Positions 12,501-24,500 of a DNA stretch of 64,000 bases are shown one piece after another (the stretch's first letter is position 1; each line of letters begins with the position of its first letter). The notes under the pieces are model-generated. The model worked only from the letters and a program-made list of their open reading frames with translations. It ran no database searches and was not told the origin of the DNA. The stretch comes from Arbacia lixula (lineage: Eukaryota; Echinodermata; Echinoidea; Arbacioida; Arbaciidae): positions 12,332,204 through 12,396,203 of the forward strand of contig OZ022576.1 of NCBI GenBank assembly GCA_963669155.1, given 5' to 3'. The position numbers and the translations under genes were made by a program.

Positions 12501-15500
12501 TTGAAGGAAAGACTTCCTTGTGAAACTCCAAACCTGCTTGATTTTACTCACAATTGTCAGGTTGGTTTTATTTTAAAGACCTTTAAGTTATCAGTATTCT
12601 AAACTCAATTCTATCTAAGATTTATTCACAATTAACATCTATTTGAATAAGGCTTTAAGTAACGACTTCCTTATGATACTCAAAATCTGCTGAATTTAAT
12701 GCACAATTATCACATTTTCTGATTTGAATAGACCTTAACTACCAGCATTCTAAATTTACTTAAATTTTAGACAATTAGAACTTCAACTTAAGAGAAAATG
12801 TACAAGGTAAAGGTAACAGGATTTTTTTTTCATAAGACTCACGATCACATTAGACTAGACTAAAAATATTGTTTAATATTTGAATATGACTGTCCCACTC
12901 AATTTTGCAGGGCTAGATACTCTATTGATGTTTTTATGTTGTAAAGATTCACTCAAACAGTGCTAGAACCATACTATTCCTCACATCTCAGTCACATTAG
13001 TCAGTTTGCAACCGGATTATTAGCTTTAATTGAATTTGATGAGCAGCTATTACATCATATTGCCCAAAACATGTATAGCGTAGATGGCTGTCAATATAAC
13101 ATACAGAGATGCTGAACAATTTTGGTCATCAAAGAATGTATGTTAGTCTATCTACCTCAGGTAACTACTAGTAGCTAGAGGTACATGTATAAGAGGACCA
13201 GTTTTGTAGTCAGTCCTTCATCCATTCTTACAGATTTTGCATATCATAAATGTAAGTCGAGATAGAATACAGACCAGTCACAATCATTATTATCTGCATT
13301 TCTTTTAAGGTTGATATCACGATAGCTTTCATCTTAGCACCTTGCATGTAATAATATCTTTAACTACGTCAGCAAAACCATTTCTGTCCTATGCTGGACA
13401 AAAGGCTGTCCTATAGGAGTGGTGTGTATTACTTCCACAAAGTGAGCCGCTGGCAAATACCAAGTTGATACATGGTTTACGTCAGTGAGAGTTAGAGTAA
13501 ACTGAGTATATGCTACAGTTTATTGGAAGTATTCCATCTTTCTATGGTAGCATTTTTGTAAATTGGTCAACGTAATAAAAAGTAGAATTGTAAAATTTGG
13601 TATGCATATCTGGCACAAAGGCATCAGTGGGACATAATCAAGTTGCAGGTTTATGTCAATGAAAAAAAAACATGCCCCTATTTATTGATCCTAATCTTCC
13701 ACATGTCTTTGGTAACATTCTTCCAACCTATCAACTCTTTGTTCTTTTTTCATAAGTAAAACATGCAAATCCTACAGAGCAGCAGTTAATCTGGCACTCA
13801 CAGGATTAAAAGTGATCAAGAGAAGACAAAAGAAAATTCTCTCTCTGGTGATTCTGCTGAAGGTATGCCCTTATCACGTTTATATGGGGCCTTAACACAT
13901 TCATACTGACCATTGAAGATAGAGGCCGATCGCCCAAAGGTGTCATCATACAATGACTTGCTTGTAAGATTGATTGTTCTCAATTACCCCCCCCCCCCCC
14001 AAAAAAAAAAAAAAAAATGTTTACGAAATTAACAAAAAAGCTGTTTACGATGACTGCATACTCAGAATTAAAAATTGGGTCTACTTTTGTGATTCATGAA
14101 AAGGTTGAATCTGCTCGTGTTCTTGAAACGTTACAAAAGAGGTGCTTTTGTACTTCAGATACAGAATATAGGGGTGGTTTGGGGGCTAATTTGTACTAGT
14201 TTTGTGTAAAAATAAAGGTGAAAATGGCGGAAAATGTTCTTGAAACAGCGTGGCTGTGGGGCGTTCCGGCATATAATATGAAGTGATACCTCCGAGGGCC
14301 ACCATCATGTCGCATTTCCATCATGTCATGTTTCCTTCCTCTGGACTTTTTCCTCCTGAGCTAATTCATTAAATTAGAGTGCCAATTTCTAGGCCTCCAG
14401 AAAGGAAACCTCCCCACTTCTGAAAACGAAGGAAACTTGTCAATTATCGGCCAGATCGACCAGACAATCTTCATTTCACTAAAGTGTTTCTTTAAAAAAA
14501 TTACCATTTTGCAACTATGGTCTACAGAAGATACAAATAGCATGCTATTTGATTACACACAGGAAATTCAAGGGCTATTTGTGGGCAACTTTTATCACAC
14601 TGAAAGCAATGGTGAAGATTTACCATTATTACAGGAGCACATACTGTATGGAGAGCCTTAAATGCAGGGCAGAGACACACTGTGGTTGCTTGCTTCTTGG
14701 TAATGCAGAGTGACATGATTGCAACTTGGATCTACTATAATTATGTTGGCTCAGAAAATAGTGTGTTAAGTTACAATATGAACTCCTGCCTATTCAGACA
14801 CACCTACACGTACGGTGTAGATTTATTACGTGATGTACCTAGTTTTATACTCTCTACTTTCCATAAAATATTTTTATTTCAATATCATATCAAATTTGTT
14901 TTAAATTTGTGTTTGATCTTTGTAGATTGCACTACGCAAGTTCATTGAACCATTAAAAAAGTGAACTAGATGTTAAAAGAATTATTGTTTACACAAATCC
15001 AGAAACATAAATCAACTTTGCCCTACAAAGTGCAAACAGAACGATCCAAACACATACACATGGACTTATATACTTAACATTCGATGCCTGTGCACATGTT
15101 GTTTTCACAGTGAATTTAATATTTTATTAGATGTCACTTGATGCACAGTTTGGATCTTATTACCCATGCTCATTCATCCATATGGTACAGGCGCACAAGC
15201 TAATATTTAATAAAAAATGAATGTATTTGCACTTACTCTAATATTCACATTGTGATCATTGCAATTTACAAGTACCATATGGCCTAGAGAGTCACACTTA
15301 TGCTGGTCATGAAATATGGACTGCGGTAACTTGCACAATATGTTCCTAATCTCACATAAAAGTGTGATTACATGTAAGAGACAAATGGAGTTCACAACTT
15401 TTTAAAATAATCATCAAAAGAAACAGAAATACAGACTCAGCGACAGTTATAACTTGCTTTTATAGCCAACTTACCAATGTGTCATGTGAATGTAAGAAGA

Positions 15501-18500
15501 TTTTGTTTGCTCAGGAGCAAGATGGTTTTTTGAGGTATTTGATGTTGCACTGCGTTACTTAGCTGGTAATATGCTAGGCATACATGCACGTTTCTTTTTA
15601 TTATTCAAAAGAGGGGTTTTGCAACGCTTTCAGTGATAAATATGATTTATCATCCTACAAGGCCAAGTTGAAACAAAAAAAGAAATGTGTGTTTACTGCC
15701 TGTATGTGCAGTCATAATATGTTTGCCAGAATTCAACTTACACACAGAACTGTTCTGAAAGATGTACATGAAGACTACATAACACATTTGTGTACATGTG
15801 CAACATACAGTGAAGCCCATCAACTAAAACTTGTCTCAAAGCAAGACCGCGCACATGCAGAATGCAATGCACAAGCTAGATATTGTCTAATCTAGGTCAA
15901 AGCAAGCTCATACGTGTTCATGCAATGTACAAGCTAGATATTGTCTGATCTACAGTAGATCAAAGCAAGACCATATCCATTTATGCAATGCACAAGCTAG
16001 ACATTTTGGAAGTTTTAGTTAGGCTCCACTGTACATGTATGCCTTAATTGACACGGCACTGTCATCTCAGTTGACGAGAAAAGTAGGTCATATCAGAGAG
16101 AGAATACAAAAGATTGTCTACATCCTGCAACTGACTGCGGATTAAATTAGCAATAATGGTACATGTTGGCAGATACTGTCCAGGCACACATCTTTTTTTG
16201 TTTTTCATGAGCAATTTACCTCAAGAGGCTACTTCTGTACAGGCAGTGAGCTGGCTACATGAGTATCTTCTGAATTTGAAATGTCAGAAATATTTTCTCT
16301 TTTACATACACAGATACATGATATATATTGATAGATCATTGATGAGCAGTATACAAATGAACTAAGATCTGAAACAGAGAGAGAGAGAAAGAAAGTGAGA
16401 GAGAGAGAGAAAGAGAGAAAGAGAGAGGGAGAGAGGGAGAGAGGGAGATGGAGATGGAGAGAGAGAGACAGAGAGAGGGGAAGAATGAGGGAGAGAGGAA
16501 GAGAGAGGGGGAGAGAAAGAATGGTATTCTTAGAATGAATTGCTTGGGTTGCGCTAATTTACATAAACCATCTGTGTACGAATTATACTGCATAGCACAT
16601 CTAGATGAGCGGATCTACATACAACACAAGTGCTGAAACTTGTTTGTCATCAGACATCAATGGAATGCAAGAACTACAACATCTTTAAGTGTGAATAACT
16701 TGTGAAACATACTGGGCAACACACTCCAAAAGTATCCATGGGATACACATGAATGTGTACATGTTGTACAATGTGCATTCAACACATTGTGCACTTGTAC
16801 TTTGTACATTACTATCACGGCACACAATAAGTTCACATTATGACTTCAGCTGTGTACACCTACACTACAGCTCAAAGGAATTGGCATATAGGGAAAGGGA
16901 AAGGGAAGAAGCCACGGTTTTAAACCGCGATATATTTTGTCTAGTTCAGCGTGAAACACGATGCTTTAGCCTAAAAAGCATGTTTCATGCTGAACTGGAC
17001 AAAATATACCGCGGTTTAAAACTGTGGCTCCTTCCCTTTCCCTTTCCCTAATGCCAATTCCTTTGAGCTGTAGTGTAGCTAAGGCCAATGCAAAACAAAA
17101 CTAGTGAGGATACATGTACATGAACTTGTACATTTTATTCATGAATGTTGTAGAAAAAGTTAAAGGTACTCTTTCCTCGACGGCTCGATATGAATATGGC
17201 GTCAACGAAAACAGTCAGAAGACCGCCATGGGTCTAATCTATGAAGCAAAAACATGATTGAATACACACTAAAATGCAAAAAAAAAAGTGAGTGAAATAC
17301 CGGAAACTCATTGAACAAGCTCAAAATGAAAGAAACATCAATTAGGAACAGTGCCATGAAATACAAATACGAGGAGGTAGGACTTAAACCAATGATTTGT
17401 TTGTTATTTCACCTAAAATTAACTCCAAAATACATTTGAACAGCATTGCACATTATGTCAAGAACAGAAAGAAAACATATTTCCACTTGACTGTCCTGTA
17501 CTTGATCAGGTTCACAACCTATTTGCAAAATGTATCCTTGCTGAGGATGGTTTAAATACCTTTTGCAGGCCTCACCAGTGATTTTTTGAATGGGCTTCAA
17601 TTTCAAACAGATTTTAGGGGTTGGGTTGTGTTATACAGTCTAGTACTTGCAGACCCTTTTGCTAACAAACTTTATTTTGAAATATATTTCATAATCTAAG
17701 TGACTCCATCAGATAAATGCTTTATTTAAACAGGGACACTTTGTTCGCATTGCTGTAAGACATGATAATGTACAGAGATATGGAAATGGTTAAGTTGGAT
17801 TGGAAATGGTAGCTCAGCCTTAAAAGCAAACTTCATTAATTACTGTTGAGCTAAATATTTCACAAGCTGTACCTACAGTATTGTGTGGTAATCGTGGTTT
17901 AAGCAATGTTTTACAGAAATTAGTGTGCAAATGTGATCACTTCCTTTAATGTGTGTGTTGTTTTCTTGCACACGCCCATCGATTGGTCTAGAGCTGCTAA
18001 TCTAATATCCAGATGCTGCAATAAGTTCAATCATCACTGGGGCTCCATTTGACTACAGATGAAAGAAGAGCATGCTATTTTCTGATATTTTTTATACTAC
18101 TTGGGGTTGAAGTTGCGTCTTCATTGGACCAGGAAATAGCGCATTATGATGCCTTTCCATACTAGAGCTGATAAGCCCTCAGCTTACAGAAAATCTTCTG
18201 AAGTGATTTTGGTGAAATGCACCATAAAAAATGTACTATAAAAGAATAGAATATGAGAAGTTAAGTGCGTTATGTTGTGACTGTACATCTAAGCTGATAA
18301 GCCGTAACCGCCAGAATATCTTAATTTGGTGTAATTTTGGTTTTTCACCAAATAAAGTCCTATTTGGAAAATTACCATGCTACTAAGTACTATGCCACTT
18401 CCACATCTATGGCAGATGCAAATATCGCGCTATTTTCTTATCAGCCTAGCTTACTGGATCAAGTTGAGAATTCACCAATATATTTCAAAACTGTTGGTCA

Positions 18501-21500
18501 AAATTCTGACAGTTTTATGTTTAGTAGCAGTCAACTAGACCAAACCCCCTGGAAAGATCAATAAATTTTTAGGCTTGACCAAGCACAACAGTGTGCAACA
18601 GAAGACACCATAGTGCATTCAATTTCAACAGGAACAACTAGGGCCAATCAGTTCCCTGGGCGGGCGAAATAGTGCACTCCTTGCTAATACAGATGTGATA
18701 TTAACTTTGACCAAATTTCCCCAAATCAGTAAAGAACACACTCTTTCGGTACTTTCAGCGTGATGCAGGCCCACCTTCATGTATTGCGAGCCGTTCTCAA
18801 CTCTACAGATAATTAGCAGCTACAGTAATACTGCATTCAGCAGTTTACACGACAAGTTTAATGTGACGTTGTTCACACAATATGTACATGTACATGAAGG
18901 CTCACATCAGTTTAGCCTCATATCGTTCAGCAAGGCATTTGTATATATGCAATGTGCTCTGAATCAACCCTCTTAATGTAGACTACTTTTGCTATAAAAC
19001 TCAGGTGCATTCATGTATGTAGGTTCTTTAACTTTACCTAATCACATATTTACCTAGATGGTTTCATACCTGTACATACTGAATTAACTACGTACAGTGC
19101 TAAATTTTATGTTAACAACATTTCACAATTAAAACAACAGATATGCACCAACTTGTTTTTCATGCATTCTCATGATAATTAACATGCACACAAAAAAGAG
19201 TCCTGGTGTGAAAACTGTAAACATCACTGTAAAGCAATTCGCAGAAGAGTGCTTAGTTAATTGAAACAAACACTCTTCATAACAATAACACTTTATAGCA
19301 TGAGTCATCTGAAAGATGCTTCAGCACAAACATGTTTACATTAATTTCAATAACACATCTCAAACTCCATGTGGGAGGAAAATTGAGTGACCCCTATACA
19401 GTACACAGAAAGATAAAAAAAAAGAGGAAAATAAGCTGCACTTCTGGGACCATATTCATGAAACCTTACTAAGCCTAGATTGTTGCTAATGTGCATTCAG
19501 CTGCACGCATTTGTAGTAACTTACTTGGCTAGTAAGGTTTCATGAATATGGCCCCTGGTTTGGAGTAATAATGCATAACTCTGAAAACTGATTTGTAAGT
19601 AGAATTTGACTGTTAGATTACTGTTAGGATAACTAGTTGAACAGTTTATCCAAATTCAATGGTTCTTGTTCACCATGTGATGAGTTGAAGCTGAGCGAGT
19701 ACCGTTGACCTAAAAATAATTATATCGACCCCATTTCCAAAATCGTAGATTGACTTCTAACCTTCGAAAACAAAGGAGACATTTTGTTTTTTCTAGAACG
19801 GATGTATTCCCATGTACCCATGCACACCATTTGTTAATGCTGTACCAAAGTTCGAGCTGAATGCTGCAATATGGTATTAATATGATTGCTATGAAAACAG
19901 GGAGGAATTCAAACAAAATGGTAACTTCAGTCATGCGCATGAAAAGATGTATGATTGTTAATACAATCAATACAAATTCATATAACAAGTACCTCAGCTA
20001 CATGTTCATTGTAGCAGCACAGTACATTCAATTTTATCTGGCATATTTCATGTGCTTGCGACCCCCAACCCAGATTCCCATCAAGCCACTATACTAATGT
20101 CTTTGCAAGGAAATTGCAGGCCATTAGTTTTCCATCATGGTTTAGAATGATATGTCCCTGTATATGTTTAATGTCTCGATGACGCCATGAATTTACATAG
20201 TGTGTCTGATTTCATATCAAATTTCACATTTCGTGTGATATTTCGAGCACCTGTCAACTATACCAAGGTTATTTTTCACTTTTCAATAAATGTAGGTTAG
20301 TGCAGCTGCAGACCGTATGCCTGAGATTCCATACATCTTATTGTTAAAGATGTATAGGCCTACTGCTAATCCATGTGGAGTTTCATGGCTTTTGCATATG
20401 GGGAACATTGCCATACCCTTTAGTTTAACCAGGGAGGTGTTACGAAGGAGTAGAAACTCGAGCATAATATATTCAAACATCTGTATGGGTTCTAAAGCGT
20501 GCTCATGAATGCCAAAAGCATTCCATAATCATGACAATGCTTTGATGTTCCATGTGCCGTGCCGACATTTAGCTGATGTCAACTTGAAAAGAAATTTCTT
20601 TAATTTCCCATTTGTCTGTAGACGTTTTGTTTTTGACAAATTTGTTTGCAAACTTTAAGGAAGTTAACGGCAGATAATGACAGATGTAGGACCTGCGACC
20701 ACAGTGATTATGAAGCAACAGAAAATTCATGATGGTACAACATAACAACACTAGGGTTAGAGTCCCTAACAACCTATCTTCTGATGCAGGCATCGGTTGG
20801 CAGCAATCAAATGAAGTTGTGTCCTTAAATCCACCTGGAAGGGGCAGGACTGATGATGGTGCCTGTAGGAAGAGCCTTGTTAATTGCAAATCTACAACTA
20901 TGGTGTCTACGATGAACGTTAGAACCATTAGAGAAAGATGTAGCAGAGAGGAACTCGCTGCAAATCTTATGGAGTTTGATATCGACATACTGGGAATACA
21001 GGAACATAGAATTGTACATGATGAGCCAGTCAAGTATGAGGACATGCCGGGTAGCACACTCATCACAACATCAGCTACCAAGAATAGGGCTGGGGCTGCA
21101 ACAGGCGGAGTGGGTATTATGCTGAACTCCAAAGCGAAGAGATCTTTAACTAATGTACTGCCACAAACTGACAGAATCCTTATCGCCAACTTCCAGGGGA
21201 ATCCAGCTGTGACAGTCATTGTCAACTATTGCCCAACAAATGTTGCTGAAGAGGCCATTGTGGAGGAGCATTATTGCAACTTGAGGAGGGCTATCGATTC
21301 CATACCTGCACATAACGTTCTACTCATTGCTGGGGATTTCAATGCAAGGATTGGTACTGCAGATGCAAAGTTCCCCTATCATGAGGAAACCAACAGAAAT
21401 GGGCAATACCTTATAGAACTGGCTATGGAGAGGAATCTCATTATCACAAACACCCAATACCAGAAGAGGAAGGGTAAGCTGTGGACCTACACGAGCCCAG

Positions 21501-24500
21501 GAGGGAATAGGTACCAACTTGATTACATTCTGATAAGGAAGAAGTGGAGAAACAGTGTTAAGGATGTGGAGGCATATAACACATTTGCAAGTATTGGCTC
21601 AGATCACAGGATAGTATCGGCCCGCATAAGACTCTCACTCAGAACCAGCAAGGCAGCACCCAAGAGGAAACAATATGACTGGAGAAGTCTTAGCACTGAT
21701 ACCAACATTCAAAAGCAATATACAATTGAGGTTAGAAACAGATTCGAAGCCCTTGAGATTGAAAATGAATCTGCAACCGACAAATATGAAAGGTTTATCA
21801 AGGCTAACCAGGAAGCGGCAGAGAAAGTAATCCCATTGAAGAAGAGGAACCATAAAACCCGCTACTCCAACGATCCAAGAGTCATTGCAGCTAGGGACGA
21901 AGTCAGGGATGCATATCAAAAATATCAAAAATCAACAAGTGACAAGTATAGAGGGACTTACGAAGCAGCAAAGAAGGTCTTGTCAGAAACCTATGATCAA
22001 GTGATTGAGGAGGACCTGTCCAAGAAGATACTGGAGGTTGAAAGAGCCCATGCAAGCTCTCAACATGGGGTAAGCTGGAAGATTATAAATGACATAACAG
22101 GCAGGAAAGCATCACCGAAAGGGCTGCTCCAGGGAACTTCACAGAAAGAGAGGGTCCAGAACTGGTACAACCACTTCAAGGATCTCTTAGGAAAACCGCC
22201 GGACATAAGTGACGTAGATGAAGAAATAGACCCAATACTTACCAATCTTGACATAAAAACAGGGCCTTTTGAACATGAGGAATATATCCAAGCTAAGAGA
22301 TCCCTCGTCGAAGGGAAGAGCTGCGGCGAGGACAATATACCACCAGAGGTCCTGAAGAGATGCGATCTGGATGATATCGTGTTGCAATTTTGCAACGATG
22401 CCTTCGTAAATCGCAGAAAGCCGAGTCAGTGGTCAATATTGAATATCGTACCAATTCCAAAGTCAGGAGACCTGAGTCAAGCAGGAAACTACCGTGGTAT
22501 CAGTCTTAGTTCATTAGTTGCTAAGACCTACAACAGAATGATCCTGAATAGGATTAGACCCACATTGGATGAGCATTTAAGAACAAATCAAAATGGCTTC
22601 AGGGTTGGGCGCTCAACTGTCGGGCATATACTGGCAGTAAGACGGCTTATGGAAGGAGTTAAGGCAAACCATCTACCTGCAATCATCACATACATGGACT
22701 TTTGCAAGGCATTTGACAGCATTCATCGAGGTAAAATGATGCAAATATTGAGAGCTTACGGGATACCAGACCAGATTGTGGATGCTATTGAGGACATGTA
22801 TCAAAATACAATGGCAAAAGTAGCATCCCCTGATGGCGAAACAGACCTCTTCGAAATCTTGGCTGGCGTACTACAGGGGGATACTCTGGCACCATACCTG
22901 TTTGTCATCATACTAGACTACGCCCTAAGGTCTGCAATTGAAGGAAGGGAGGAGGAACTTGGTTTTCATCTGATAAAGCGAAGATCCAGAAGAATAGGGC
23001 CAGAGGTGGTCACAGATCTCGACTTCGCCGATGACATCGCTTTATTATCAGAAGAAATGCATCAGGCGCAGGAGCTTTTGAAAGGAGTTGAAGCATCAGT
23101 GGGAAAGGTCGGGTTAAAGATAAATGCAAAGAAAACAAAATACATGTCCTACAACCAGATCGTTGATGTGAAACTACACACCAAGGACGGGGCTAATCTC
23201 GATGAAGTACAAGATTTCAAATATCTAGGCGCATGGATGGAAAGTACGGCTAAGGATGTCAAGCAAAGGAAAGCGGCAGCATGGCGAGCATGCAACAAAC
23301 TCAGCAAGCTATGGAAGTCTTCTCTCTCTAGAGAATTTAAACTTCGACTGTCTGCCGCAACAGTAGAAACAGTACTGCTATATGGCTCAGAGGCATGGAC
23401 AGTCACACCAAAAATTGCTAAGGATCTTGATGGCTGTTACACACGCATGCTAAGAGTCATTCAAAATGTTAGCTGGAGGCAGCATATGACCAACGCAGAG
23501 CTATACAGGGATCTGCCCAAAATAAGCCAGAAGATCAAGATAAGAAGGCTTCGCTTTGCCGGCCATTGTTTCAGGAGCAATGAGTGTGCTTCTAAAATGA
23601 TGTTCTGGATGCCCAAGCATGGAAGCAGGAAACCAGGCAGACCAGTGATCAACTTCGTTGACACACTCAAGAAAGACACTGGACTAGAAATCAATGAGAT
23701 GAAAACAGCAATGCTAGACAGACAAACTTGGAGTACCATCGTGGATCGAGGACACCACTCGAATTAAGCAAGTAAGCAGTAAGCAATGACAGATCCTTTA
23801 CTCTGCTTTTGTTTCGAAAAGTATTGAGGAATCATTAAAAATCGGACATATAAGCTATTTTTATTACTTACAAAATTGGCCAATTTCTTCACTTTCCGAC
23901 AACTTGTGCATCTGGGGGATTCAACCACTCTCAAAATGATATATTAAGCTGTGTATTATCATTAACGGCGTTTGTGTGTGTTTGCGTGAAACAGAGATAT
24001 TTCACTTGAAAAACTTGTTTATTTGTGTTTGCTGATACCTGTTATGCTCATGGAAGTATTAACAGAACGGGACAAGCGAAATGAGACTGTAAATTTCTTT
24101 TGTCCTCTCCGAGAAGCCGTTGCCACACAATCATATTCATAATTGTTCAAACACCTGAACAGCACCTGTTGAGAACACATAACTTTTCAGCGGCTTGGCA
24201 CACGGGTTCAAAGGAAGAAAGTTGCTTCATATCCTTCCATAACACATCCCTGGTTTAACCCTTTATGTTTCAGACAATCTAATGCACCTATTGAGTTGCG
24301 TCACCTGATCACACAAGCTTCAGTGGTATACACACAGTTAATTGGACTGTCCATTTTGCAATGAAGTTCTGCACTTACTGGCATCAACTGAATTTCATTC
24401 TGCTTATATTCGATATTGAAAGAAGTGCAAAGACGCGTGCAAGAGAATTACTGTAACTGTAAGTGAAACAAACTATTTCTAAATTTACCGCTGTCCATGC

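Larger units (their letters stand above)
10338..24488 (-). other. Receptor-like gene intron 1 (14 kb): content
   Basis: Hosts hairpin MITEs A2 and A3, family D copies, the gggcgtttcatgaac foldback, the 65-bp tandem units, a GA tract, the dispersed repeat at 20.0 kb and the full-length LINE. 12.2-15.8 kb and 17.1-19.4 kb show AT-rich sequence without a recognisable feature. Confidence 0.55.

Noticed and set aside
20569-21225. 218-residue minus-strand frame opposite the LINE ORF
   Set aside because: Antisense shadow of the LINE endonuclease region, with the real motifs on the other strand.
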